NCBI GenBank assembly: GCA_964588305.1
Contig: CAZPOP010000001.1
Coordinates: 1 to 64,000 of the forward strand
DNA length: 64,000 nucleotides
Source: SM1-73 sp964588305
Lineage (GTDB): Bacteria; Zixibacteria; MSB-5A5; SM1-73
Direction: 5' to 3'
Shown here one piece after another: positions 32,501-41,670 of this stretch; position 1 is the stretch's first letter; every line of letters starts with the position of its first letter. The notes below the pieces were generated by a model. The model made no database searches, was not told the origin of the DNA, and saw nothing but the letters and a program-made list of their open reading frames with translations. A program made the translations under genes and the position numbers.

Positions 32501-33580
32501 CTAAATCGCAGCTCTGTCTCTGTTTGGATTTGCCAACTCTTTTACTATTCTCTCCAATTGATTTATCTGGAAGGGCTTGTTTATTACGAAATCGATTCCT
32601 GAATCCTGAATCTTACTGGGATCCGGTTCTACCCCCCAGCCGGTGATGAGGATCACGGGGACAGAAGGATTCTGCCTTTTCACCGCCCGGGAAACCTCCC
32701 ACCCAGAAATGTCCGGCATGCCAAGATCCGTTATCACCAGGTCGAATCCATCCCTGGCAAAGGCCTTGATGCCCTCCTTTCCCCGGAAAGCCACCTCTGA
32801 GCTGTAACCCATGCGCTTTAGAATGTCGACCAAAAGATCGGTTATGATGGGCTGATCGTCAACGATTAAAACCCTTCGCTTTTCAATTGGGGCGATCTTT
32901 TCCCCCTCGACGGTAATAACCTCTTCGCTGATTACTTCCTCGACGGGCTCTTCTTCCGCCCTCTTCTTCAGGACGAGTCGCTGATGGAGCTGGTTGGTAT
33001 CCGGGATGCTCTCCAGGATCATCTTTTCCAAACGCTCAAAAGCATCCATGACATCCGAGGTTTGAATGCTCTCCCTGTTTCTCAATTTGAATTTGATGAG
33101 CTCGATGTTTCCTAAGATCTCCACTAATTTGCCATGTAGCTTGGTCCGCAAATCAGAAGAGAAGAAATCCTGAAGCTCTCCCACGTGTGCCGCCCAGAGA
33201 TTTAAGATCTTCCCATCTTCCTTTTTGAACTTATGTTTTTGCTGGCTGAAAACTGCCAAAGCCCCCCAAATCTCATCTCTGCTGAAGATGGGAACGGTTA
33301 TCATAGATTCCAATCCATCCCATCTCACCGAGGCTGCCAGCTTTTTTTCGTTCGGGAATATCTCGTTTTCAATCTGAGGGGTTCGCTCTTCAATCAGCGA
33401 CCGAAAGATTCCAACGCTGGACCGGATTCGCCTCAAGTTTTCCAGCGACTCCGGGTGAAAACCTGATGCATATTTCAAAATTAGTCTGTTCCCCGATTTG
33501 CTCAACTGAAAAAATGCTATGTAGCTTATCTGGAAACACTCAGACAATGACTGGGCTATGATTTCGAAAAACCTTTCCAT
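32501..33580 (-). CDS. GAF domain-receiver hybrid signalling protein
   Basis: A 359-residue protein with an N-terminal GAF-like sensor (about 1-150), a helical linker resembling a histidine-kinase dimerisation region (SSDLRTKLHGKLVEILGNIELIKFKL) but without an ATPase domain, a Glu-rich stretch, and a C-terminal receiver domain: RRVLIVDDQPIITD, phospho-acceptor Asp in LVITDLGMPD, Thr in VILITGWG and Lys in VINKPFQ. No output domain is present, so it may be a phospho-relay or stand-alone regulator. The ATG at 33580 is preferred; an in-frame GTG at 33607 would add nine residues. No partner kinase is nearby. Confidence 0.85.
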   Translation of the reverse strand: MERFFEIIAQSLSECFQISYIAFFQLSKSGNRLILKYASGFHPESLENLRRIRSSVGIFRSLIEERTPQIENEIFPNEKKLAASVRWDGLESMITVPIFSRDEIWGALAVFSQQKHKFKKEDGKILNLWAAHVGELQDFFSSDLRTKLHGKLVEILGNIELIKFKLRNRESIQTSDVMDAFERLEKMILESIPDTNQLHQRLVLKKRAEEEPVEEVISEEVITVEGEKIAPIEKRRVLIVDDQPIITDLLVDILKRMGYSSEVAFRGKEGIKAFARDGFDLVITDLGMPDISGWEVSRAVKRQNPSVPVILITGWGVEPDPSKIQDSGIDFVINKPFQINQLERIVKELANPNRDRAAI

Positions 33581-33688
33581 ATCTAAACCCGATTTATCCG
33601 TCCCCACTAAGTATACGAAAGATCGTTAGAAGATGAATGCAGGGCAATGGACATTATTCTTCTTATAGAATCTCCAGGCTGAACTCTC

Positions 33689-35032
33689 CTATCCTTTTTC
33701 ATCCAACTTTCCGAAAAGGGTATAGCTGTCCGCATCATATACCCTCACCCAGGCAACCTTTCCCAACACACCTGTATCTGCCTGGATCACCACGGTCTTG
33801 TTGTTTCTGGTCTTGCCTTTCCACTTATTTTTGTCTCGTCTGCTCACCTCATCCACCAAAACCTCCACACTCTTTCCTATCATTCCTTGGTTCTTTTTTT
33901 GGGAGATTTTCTTCTGGAGGTCAATTAAGGTATGAAGCCTTTCGAGCTTTGCATCTTCCGGGACATCATCGGGAAAAGATGCCGCTTTTGTTCCCTCCCT
34001 TACCGAATAGCGAAACATGAAGGATGAATCGAACTCCACTTTTTCCACCATATTCAAAGTCTGTTGAAAATCTTCTTCGGTCTCGGTGGGAAAACCGACT
34101 ATCAGGTCGGTGGTCAGGCTCAAACCATCAGTCTCCTCCTTAACCATTTCCACCAGCTTCAAATAATCTCCAGCGGTGTAAGCCCGATTCATCTTCTGCA
34201 GGATTCTACCCGAGCCTGACTGTAAAGGAAGGTGAAGGTGTTCGCAAACTTTGGGTAAGGACGCCATCTTGTTAACCAGCTTCTCGGACAAATCCTTGGG
34301 ATGAGAGGTCATGAAGCGGATCCGCTCGATTTCCGTCTCTTCGCTGACCGTCTGAAGCAAATCTGCAAAATCATGCCCATCACATTTGTATGAATTCACG
34401 TTCTGTCCGATCAAGGTCACCTCCTTACACCCGGATTCCGCCAATAGCTGGATCTCCTTGACGATTTGGGCTACGGGCCTGTGCCTTTCCGGACCTCTAA
34501 CGTAGGGAACCACACAATAGGAGCAAAAGTTGTTGCACCCGCGGGAGATAGCAACAAAGGAGATGTACTTATGCTTTCTGTACGGAAGCTCTTCATGCTG
34601 GAATGCCTCACAGGAGAAGCTCTCCCTCGATTCTGAGACCTCAACCCTCGGCTTGTCTAGATTATTCTGCCTCAAGGCACGGAATTCGTGCAGATATTGG
34701 GGGAGCTGAAAGAACTGATCCGGTCCCAACACCAAATCCAGGCATGGAATCGTTTGTATCAACTCTTCGCCCATCCTTTGGGCCATGCATCCCGCCACCA
34801 CCAAAGCGACGTCAGGATTCGCCGACTTGTTCCGCGATAAGTCCCAAAGACGCCCCAGAGCCCGCCTTTCCGCTTTCTCCCTTACCGAACAGGTGTTCAA
34901 GACGATCACGTCCGCTTTCCTCTCATCCTCGGTTATCGAAAACCCCGAGGAAAGAAGGATGCTTTTCAGCTTCTCCGAATCGTAGACGTTCATCTGACAT
35001 CCGAAGGTCTGTATGAATACCTTTTTCCCCAT
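33689..35032 (-). CDS. miaB: tRNA-2-methylthio-N6-dimethylallyladenosine synthase
   Basis: MiaB adds a methylthio group to i6A37 of tRNAs reading UNN codons. The 447-residue protein has the UPF0004 domain with cysteines in TFGCQMNVYDSE, LNTCSVREKAE and VAGCMAQR (first Fe-S cluster). The radical SAM motif is AISRGCNNFCSYCVVPYVRG (CxxxCxxC), followed by GQNVNSY, HLHLPLQSGS and TDLIVGFPTETEEDF. A C-terminal TRAM domain (GKSVEVLVDEVS..GKTRNNKTVV) completes it. The start at 35032 is the usual MGKKVFIQTFGCQMN. A strong terminator at 35155-35190 separates it from the C25 peptidase gene upstream. Confidence 0.97.
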   Translation of the reverse strand: MGKKVFIQTFGCQMNVYDSEKLKSILLSSGFSITEDERKADVIVLNTCSVREKAERRALGRLWDLSRNKSANPDVALVVAGCMAQRMGEELIQTIPCLDLVLGPDQFFQLPQYLHEFRALRQNNLDKPRVEVSESRESFSCEAFQHEELPYRKHKYISFVAISRGCNNFCSYCVVPYVRGPERHRPVAQIVKEIQLLAESGCKEVTLIGQNVNSYKCDGHDFADLLQTVSEETEIERIRFMTSHPKDLSEKLVNKMASLPKVCEHLHLPLQSGSGRILQKMNRAYTAGDYLKLVEMVKEETDGLSLTTDLIVGFPTETEEDFQQTLNMVEKVEFDSSFMFRYSVREGTKAASFPDDVPEDAKLERLHTLIDLQKKISQKKNQGMIGKSVEVLVDEVSRRDKNKWKGKTRNNKTVVIQADTGVLGKVAWVRVYDADSYTLFGKLDEKG

Positions 35033-35154
35033 CTCTTCTTTTTTGCCGGGCTCAGGGATTTTTTGAGTTTGGTGATAAGTCTATTCCGTCTGCCTTGTCC
35101 TTAATTTCTGATGATTAAGATAACTTGCCCCAGGCCAATTGTCAAGCCCTAAAA

Positions 35155-35190
35155 CAAAAGTCCTCCCGCCCAAAGGCGGGAGGACTTTTG
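35155..35190. terminator. Strong hairpin terminator
   Basis: A 16-base perfect stem (CAAAAGTCCTCCCGCC with its complement) around a CAAA loop, with a T-rich tail on the minus strand (TTTTGTTTTA). It ends transcription of the C25 peptidase gene before miaB and can act in both directions. Confidence 0.88.
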
Positions 35191-35210
35191 GATTCAAGAC
35201 AAAGCGCAGA

Positions 35211-37445
35211 TTATGGGCAGGGAGCAGCTCCACCCTGGAAAAGGTAAGTTATCAAATATATCACATCCTCAATGTCGATCTCGCCGTCGCAGTTGGCGTC
35301 TCCGTTTTCCCACGGGTCTGGCGCAGCACCTCCAAGAAAGAGGTAATTAACCAAAAGGAGCACGTCACCCACGTCGATAACTCCATCATTGTTTGCGTCT
35401 CCAACTTTGGACGAGACCTGGATTGTCCCCTGGTGAGGCAAACAGTTGTGAGCGGTCACGGTGACATCCACATCACCCATGGTAACCGGCGAGGGATACA
35501 AGGTCACTTCTCCATTTAGATCCGTATATCCGGTCTCAAAGACTTCTCCCTCCTTGTACAAACATACCAGAGCCCCATACACCGGAATGGAACCGGGTTT
35601 CTCCACCGTGACGGTAACCGTATTCGATCCCTGGCTTATGGACGAAGGATAGTCTACGGACAGCGCCTGGGCTATATAGGTCCATAAATCCACAGAGGGC
35701 TCGCCCATAACGTTGTAAGCATCAAGATAATACCGGCTCATCCCTCCACCGTTGTAATGGTCGTAAAGACCCCACAATGCCTTGTCAGTCATACTGGCAA
35801 TGCTGAAACAGGTTTCCTCGAATGCCGCCCGGAACATTCTCCTCTCTAAAATGTCGTCCTCATCCCAATAGGAATAAGTGGAAGCACCCCAGAAGGCTAT
35901 TCCGCCTTTATTGTCCACCTTAGCCCAGGTTTCCCCGAAGCATTCCGTTATGCTGAACTTTCCGGTAAGACAGGCATGAGAAAGAACGAAAGGATACTCA
36001 TCTGCATTGCTTAGACTGCGGACATTGCTCTGGTTGAAAGGAACACAACCCCAGCCGGAGGTGGATCCGTGTCCGGAATAACAAACCACGGTTCGTCCGT
36101 CATTAACGCTGTTGGTGATATCTGATGTGCTGCCTCCGGTGCGGTCCCAGATGGTGTCACATATTATGCCGTTCGGTGCAAGATAATTCTGTATCACGTA
36201 TCTATGGGTTTTTTCTGCCGTAAGGCTGGCGTCGTCCGAGGCGATGAAACACATTTTCCTCATCCATTCCAAATCGCCGGAGGTGGGATTCTCATAATAC
36301 AAAAGCTTGTTCACCATATAATCGGCATCGTCTGAGTTCCTTGCCGGAAGTCTCCCTCTCATGATATCCGCAAAATCATCTGAATCCATCTGAACATAAT
36401 AAAGATCCGTAGCACTGGAGCTATAAGAACCGGTGTAGGTGGGAATGAATCCAACGTCTCCCATGAACAAAACATAGGTGGGAGGAATGTCCCAGTTATC
36501 ATAAGCAGATTGAATGGAGTCCTTAATCGCGGCGGTGGTTGATCCGATATCCGGAACCTGAAGCACGGTAACGTGAAATCCCTTCTTGGTCTTCCACTCA
36601 ACCAGTGGTGCAATATCGTCATAAAAATCCTGATGCGCAATGATCAGGTAACCGACAGGCAAACCCGGAGCTCCTTTTACGACAACTCCGTAACTTTTGT
36701 AATTTATCAAAAACTCCTGACAGAGTTCCTCAAATGGCGGCGAGGCATAGCGATAGAGCATATCCTCGGTGGTAGGAATGTCAGAGCCGGTCAGAGTAAC
36801 TTTAACCTTCACCGAAGAATACAGCCTTAAGCTGCCTGCCTTTGGATTGTAGCTAACCGGATAAATCTCCACCCTCACGAACCTGTGTCCGCGGATTGCT
36901 CCGATTTCGCCCTTCTTGGCCACGGCGGTGGGAGAAAAAGCATCTATCTGATAATAATCCTGATCGATCGTGAACTGAGCATCCATCCATGCCCCCTCTA
37001 CTTTGGGAACGGGCGCCTGAACGGGCACGATCCGATTGGCTATGCCCAACTCCTGTAAACTGAACTCTCTAAACTCAGAACTAATCACCTCCACCTCCAC
37101 TTCCGCTCCATAGGGAATTTGGACCATCTTGCCTATCACCGGCAGCTTCGGCTCACCGATCCTGCTGGTGATGCCGCACTCGGGGATGTAAAGTTGGTTG
37201 AATATCCCCTCTTTGGTCTGCACCTCCTCCGACCACATTCCGGAAACGTTGAGCTCGAAGACGACCTGATCGAAGTTGGACTCAATCAGGTTAAGCCCTG
37301 GTGCGTTTGCTTCTCCGGCCGAAACCCGAATCCAAACGGGCTCAGACCCAGCTTGTAATTCTGATGCCCCGAAAGCCAGAAGCAGAAAGGCCATCCCGAA
37401 AATCGCCAGCCACCCTTTTGATCTTTTGACATTAAAGAATCTCAT
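35211..37445 (-). CDS. Secreted gingipain-type (C25) peptidase with dockerin tail
   Basis: A 744-residue exported cysteine peptidase. It begins with a signal peptide (WLAIFGMAFLLLAFGASELQA), then a C25 propeptide-like region (IPYGAEVEVEVISSEFREF). The catalytic domain starts near GYLIIAHQDFYDDIAPLVEWKTKKGF and has the His in CYSGHGSTSGWG and the Cys in LSHACLTGKFS. An Ig-like C25 domain (YPSSISQGSNTVTVTVEKPGS) follows, with two dockerin-like repeats (GDANNDGVIDVGDVLLLVNY, GDANCDGEIDIEDVIYLITY) at the C terminus. The ATG at 37445 is chosen for AAGGAGGT 8 bases upstream. No cohesin is in view, so the tail is likely a secretion or anchoring device. Confidence 0.93.
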   Translation of the reverse strand: MRFFNVKRSKGWLAIFGMAFLLLAFGASELQAGSEPVWIRVSAGEANAPGLNLIESNFDQVVFELNVSGMWSEEVQTKEGIFNQLYIPECGITSRIGEPKLPVIGKMVQIPYGAEVEVEVISSEFREFSLQELGIANRIVPVQAPVPKVEGAWMDAQFTIDQDYYQIDAFSPTAVAKKGEIGAIRGHRFVRVEIYPVSYNPKAGSLRLYSSVKVKVTLTGSDIPTTEDMLYRYASPPFEELCQEFLINYKSYGVVVKGAPGLPVGYLIIAHQDFYDDIAPLVEWKTKKGFHVTVLQVPDIGSTTAAIKDSIQSAYDNWDIPPTYVLFMGDVGFIPTYTGSYSSSATDLYYVQMDSDDFADIMRGRLPARNSDDADYMVNKLLYYENPTSGDLEWMRKMCFIASDDASLTAEKTHRYVIQNYLAPNGIICDTIWDRTGGSTSDITNSVNDGRTVVCYSGHGSTSGWGCVPFNQSNVRSLSNADEYPFVLSHACLTGKFSITECFGETWAKVDNKGGIAFWGASTYSYWDEDDILERRMFRAAFEETCFSIASMTDKALWGLYDHYNGGGMSRYYLDAYNVMGEPSVDLWTYIAQALSVDYPSSISQGSNTVTVTVEKPGSIPVYGALVCLYKEGEVFETGYTDLNGEVTLYPSPVTMGDVDVTVTAHNCLPHQGTIQVSSKVGDANNDGVIDVGDVLLLVNYLFLGGAAPDPWENGDANCDGEIDIEDVIYLITYLFQGGAAPCP

Positions 37446-37845
37446 TCTCCAAGACCTCCTTAATACAGTTAATCGGTCATTTACATTTTTTCTTCGCCAC
37501 AAAAAGTCAGTGTCCGACTCTTTTTATCTTTTACGTAGAGGGCTATTCGAGCCTTTGGATTGTGAGACGAAATGAAAAAAACACCACTCTTTATCTTTGA
37601 GATTATAAACCAGCTCCCTTCCCCGAAAAAGAACAAATTGCTTTGCTCGGGCAACATCTCCTGGCTAACGGACTGATCCGTGCCCGACCGGCTCTACACC
37701 AACATCATAACACAATTTCCTATATTGTCAATCCTTTTCTGTCACACAGACCCGTCAAAACGGTCGCCCTAAAAAGACAGCCCAGTTCCCGAACTTGCGA
37801 TAACGGAACGGCTTGCGGCAGGAATTTTCGTGTCGTAATCTCATC

Positions 37846-39576
37846 TCAGCAGCCCGGCGGCGATCCGCCCAAGAACAGATAGTTGATAAGATACATCACA
37901 TCAGCCACATCGACTACCTGGTCACAATTGCAGTCGCCAACCCATAAGGGATCAGGCGCAGAGCCACTTATGAAGAGGTAGTTTATCAAATACGTGACGT
38001 CAGCTACGTCAATGAGTCCGTCTCCGTTGGCGTCGCCGCCGATGTAACTGCCGGTACTGTCCACCTCCAGTATTCTTCTGCAGGTTCTGGACGGCATGTC
38101 CGGGTCTACGTAGCTTACCACCAGTTCTCCCCAAGGCACTAACGACACTGTGCCATCCCCGGGAGAGCCCAATGATTCATCCGTCGGAACAGGATGGCTT
38201 GGCGAGAACAGACCCCCGTCGTCTTCCCGGTATAAAATCACCAGTTCGGAATCGGATGATTCGCGACAATAAGCGGTTATGACAAGCGAATCTTTGTTTC
38301 TCTGATCGAAATCCCGTACTTCAGGGACAAACGGCTCTCCCGGAAGGATGGAATCGATCCTAGCATCAAGTGTATCGTAAATGGTCAAAGGATAAAGATA
38401 ATCGTAGATTGCCCTGCCCCAGGCAGGACCCTGTTGGTAGAAGCCCTCCGCGGTTATGAAGCTGTTATCTTCCCTGCGAGTCCAGGGATTCTCCGACGAG
38501 TAGGTGTCCAAATCATACATGTCGTAAAGGGTAACGCATGAGACACCCAACGCATAACTGGTGTCTAGCTCTCTCCAGCGGGTTCGGCTCTGCCAGGGAT
38601 CGTGAGTCTCCAACAAATATAGGAACGTCTCCTGATTCTGGAAGTAGTTTGAGTCCGTGTAGACTGAGGACATGCGGTAGCCAAAATCGTAGTTATCCGG
38701 AGCGGCGTGCAGATCCATGAAAAAGTCGATAGAGTGTCCCGAAGTCAGGTGATCATATATGGCCTGATGCACGGCCCGCACCTCAGGCTGTTCAGCTTGA
38801 ATGTCTTCCTGCCAGTCGCGATTGAGGTTTATCCCGCTGACGTTATGGCGCGAGTATCCTTCGGCAACGCCATCGACGTTGACTATGGGGACTACCTTCA
38901 AAACCACATCCTTCTGCCAGAAAGGGGAGAATTCAGGATCTTCCAGGACCCAGTCCAAAAGACCCTTCAGCAAGAATGTCGGCGAAGACTCCATAGGATG
39001 CTGGCGTGAAATCAGCCACACCGTCTTCTTGCGCTCGTCCGGCCAGTCGTCCTCCGTTATGGTAACCATATCAATGGGGCGACCGTGAATCGAGTAGCCC
39101 AGAGTTTCGCGCTGCAGGTGTGGCGAGCTCCCCATGGTGTCCAAGTAAGCGTACATTTGAGTTACGGTGAAAGGGAAACCCTGGGCGAGCCAGACGGTAT
39201 CGGCCCCCAGGTACTGCCTGAAACCGATCATGCTCCCTTCCCTCCAAACGTCGGCGACCCTTTCCCAATGCTGATTATTGTTGGAGAAGAGTGGCTTGCA
39301 GGTTTCGTTCTGCCAGCCGTCCGGATTGGTCAAGAAGAGAGTTGCGGTTCGACCACTGTTGCCAACAATGGCAAAATAATACCAACCGTAGATCTCCAAA
39401 GCCCCGGAATCGAGACGAATCTCGAATGTGAAGCTGTCAGCGCCCACCTGTTGGACATTGGCAGCATTGCCCGACTCGAAATCGGCAACAAAATCCTCCG
39501 GCGCAATCTGGGCAAGGGCTTGCGAATTCAGCAGAAGTGCGATCAAGAATACGAGTTTTGTGATTACGATCTTCAT
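37846..39576 (-). CDS. Secreted M14 zinc carboxypeptidase with dockerin tail
   Basis: A 576-residue exported metallocarboxypeptidase. It has a signal peptide (ITKLVFLIALLLNSQALAQ) and an N-terminal beta domain (DFESGNAANVQQV..) as in the AGBL/cytosolic carboxypeptidase branch of M14. The M14 domain has zinc ligands in SRQHPMESSP (HxxE) and FFMDLHAAPDNY, plus the NLNRDW arginine motif. After a beta-rich linker come two dockerin-like repeats (GDANGDGLIDVADVTYLINY, GDCNCDQVVDVADVMYLINY). The catalytic Glu is probably in SFITAEGFYQQ, not proven by eye. It stands alone on the minus strand between two peptidase loci; its role may be scavenging of extracellular peptides. Confidence 0.9.
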   Translation of the reverse strand: MKIVITKLVFLIALLLNSQALAQIAPEDFVADFESGNAANVQQVGADSFTFEIRLDSGALEIYGWYYFAIVGNSGRTATLFLTNPDGWQNETCKPLFSNNNQHWERVADVWREGSMIGFRQYLGADTVWLAQGFPFTVTQMYAYLDTMGSSPHLQRETLGYSIHGRPIDMVTITEDDWPDERKKTVWLISRQHPMESSPTFLLKGLLDWVLEDPEFSPFWQKDVVLKVVPIVNVDGVAEGYSRHNVSGINLNRDWQEDIQAEQPEVRAVHQAIYDHLTSGHSIDFFMDLHAAPDNYDFGYRMSSVYTDSNYFQNQETFLYLLETHDPWQSRTRWRELDTSYALGVSCVTLYDMYDLDTYSSENPWTRREDNSFITAEGFYQQGPAWGRAIYDYLYPLTIYDTLDARIDSILPGEPFVPEVRDFDQRNKDSLVITAYCRESSDSELVILYREDDGGLFSPSHPVPTDESLGSPGDGTVSLVPWGELVVSYVDPDMPSRTCRRILEVDSTGSYIGGDANGDGLIDVADVTYLINYLFISGSAPDPLWVGDCNCDQVVDVADVMYLINYLFLGGSPPGC

Positions 39577-39794
39577 CTGATCCAGAATTCAAACCGACTT
39601 TTTCTTAGAAAGCACGTCTCTACATATTATAATAGCGCATTTTCCTCAATTGTCAAGGCCCGTTTCATAAGCGAATATTAGTAAAACGGTTACCGGCAGC
39701 CCCTTAAGGCTCATGAAGGAACGGCGAAGTGGGCTTTGAGGCTATGCTTTTTTGGCCAAATGAGTCTTCGCCAAATGCTTGTCTTCTTGCCTTA

Positions 39795-39833
39795 GAAAAA
39801 AGAGGCCTCAATCCCGCAAATGGTGATTGAGGC
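39795..39833 (-). terminator. Terminator of a decayed minus-strand gene
   Basis: On the minus strand GCCTCAATC pairs with GATTGAGGC around an 11-base loop and runs into CTCTTTTTT. It lies just past the dockerin remnant, so it probably belonged to that lost gene. Confidence 0.7.
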
Positions 39834-39861
39834 TTTCTGACGAAATTCTTATATTCAGTCT

Positions 39862-39990
39862 CTATGGACAACCCTGCGGCGAACGTTCTGCGAACAGATG
39901 ATTGATAACATACGTGACGTCCCCGACATCTGCTGACCGTTGGGGTTCCTCTTTACACGAAGATCAGCGTCAGACGAATGACCTCCGCCC
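39862..39990 (-). pseudogene. C-terminal dockerin remnant of a lost gene
   Basis: The minus strand just before a stop codon at 39862 reads SADVGDVTYVINHLFAERSP and then QGCP, the last dockerin repeat of the type seen at 37846 and 35211. The upstream half-repeat (SDADLRVKRNPNG) lies in another frame, so the sequence is frameshifted and nothing longer precedes it. A terminator still follows it. This is the tail of a deleted secreted protein gene. Confidence 0.75.
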
Positions 39991-40120
39991 GCGGCGGGGG
40001 AAAGGTGCTGGAGATGCACTCGTATGGGATTCCCCAAAAACATCTTGACTTTTGACAGCACACGTTATTATTTGGGGCGAAATAGGGGCATCTTAAGACT
40101 AGAATGAATGGAGGTTGAGA

Positions 40121-41482
40121 ATGAAAACAAGAGCAAAGTTCCGAAGAAGACTTTTCTTGACCTTAGCTATCAGCTCTATTCTTCTTTCGCTTTTCTATCT
40201 CCCATCTTCATCTGGGAAAAGCGAACTTGATCTGACAATCGAGAAGACGGTTCTGGATAATGGGTTGACCGTTTTGACCTGCGAGGATCACACTGTTCCC
40301 ACGGTAAGCTATCAGACCTTCGTAAACGTTGGCTCCCGGGATGAGGCTAAACCGGGAAAGACCGGATTGGCACATATATTTGAGCATATGATGTTCCGAG
40401 GAACCGAAAAGCATCCCGATTACGATCAGGCTTTGGGAAATTACGGTCCGGAGACCAACGCCTGGACCGGAAATGATTGCACCGACTACTTCGTGGACAT
40501 CAAGGCTGAGTACTTAGAGAAAGTGATAGAAGTCGAGGCGGATCGAGTCAGAAACTTAAGATTCGACAATGAAACCTTCAGAACCGAGCTGGGCCCGGTC
40601 AAGGAGGAGAGAAGAAGTGGTCAGGTGGATGATCCGAACGGCTTTCTGTGGGAGAGATTCTATGAGTTGGCCTATAAAAAGCACACCTATCACCATCCGG
40701 TGATTGGCTGGGAGGAGGATCTGGAGAATAATATCCAGTTGGAGGATGGCCTGGAGTTCAAGACGACCTTCTATTCTCCAGGACATTGCATCATTTCGAT
40801 AGCAGGCAACTTCGACACGGACAAGGTAATTGAATGGATCAAGGGATATTATGGTAATTGGGAAGTTCAGCCCCCCCCCAACATTCGAATTCCCGAAGAG
40901 CCGCCCCAGACGGAGGAAAGGGTGAAGGATTTTGTCTGGAAGGACAGCCACATTTCTCCTATGCTCCTGATCGGATATCATGGACCAGATATAAATGTTG
41001 AAACCAGTGATTTTGCTGCCCTGAAAATCATCGGTAAGGTCTTGTTCCTTGCGAGCGGACGGCTGACCAAAAAGCTCTATAAAGATTTGCAGCTGGTGGA
41101 TCGGATCTGGGGAGACATGGAGGAGAATAAAGATCCGGGGCTTTTCGTGATCGGTGGGAATCTTAAAAAGGGGAAATCTCCTGATGAGGTGAAAACTATA
41201 ATCCTTGACCAGATCGAGAATTTGAGAAAACAGCCTGTGACTGGAAATGAGTTGCAGACGGCCAAGAATTCTCTAAAGGCTGACCTCTTGTATCGACTTG
41301 ACCGCCCACATGCTGTTGCCGGCACAATCGGATTCTTAGAAGCGGTGGGAGGCGATTACAATCTGATCTTTAAGTTGCAGGAAAGATACGAACGGATCAC
41401 GGCGGAGGACATTCTGGAGGTGGCCTCCCGTGTTCTTTCGCCCACAAATCGAACCGTGGTTACGCTTACGCCCAGATCGTGA
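40121..41482 (+). CDS. M16 family zinc peptidase (catalytic subunit)
   Basis: A 453-residue exported pitrilysin/M16 peptidase. It has an N-terminal signal (LFLTLAISSILLSLFYLPSS). The inverted zinc motif HIFEHMMF (HxxEH) lies near residue 88, with the downstream Glu in GPVKEERRSGQVDDP. The second M16 domain is present (VKDFVWKDSHISPMLLIGYHGP). Two-subunit bacterial M16 enzymes pair an active chain with an inactive one, and the next gene fits the latter. The start is ATG at 40121, 6 bases after GGAGG. No terminator is seen between the two genes. Confidence 0.93.
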   Translation: MKTRAKFRRRLFLTLAISSILLSLFYLPSSSGKSELDLTIEKTVLDNGLTVLTCEDHTVPTVSYQTFVNVGSRDEAKPGKTGLAHIFEHMMFRGTEKHPDYDQALGNYGPETNAWTGNDCTDYFVDIKAEYLEKVIEVEADRVRNLRFDNETFRTELGPVKEERRSGQVDDPNGFLWERFYELAYKKHTYHHPVIGWEEDLENNIQLEDGLEFKTTFYSPGHCIISIAGNFDTDKVIEWIKGYYGNWEVQPPPNIRIPEEPPQTEERVKDFVWKDSHISPMLLIGYHGPDINVETSDFAALKIIGKVLFLASGRLTKKLYKDLQLVDRIWGDMEENKDPGLFVIGGNLKKGKSPDEVKTIILDQIENLRKQPVTGNELQTAKNSLKADLLYRLDRPHAVAGTIGFLEAVGGDYNLIFKLQERYERITAEDILEVASRVLSPTNRTVVTLTPRS

Positions 41483-41670
41483 AGTCAAAAGATCACCAGA
41501 TCGGGCGGGAAAAAATGGGGGCGACGCAACCTTCCGATCAGGTTCAAGGAAAATTGAATCCGTCGTCAGGTTAACTCTCGCAGGCTGAAGCTCATTTGTC
41601 CATTTGGATCCATAGGAAGTCAAATGACCTGCGGCTACACGTGAGAATAAAAATCGAGGTAGGAGGATAC

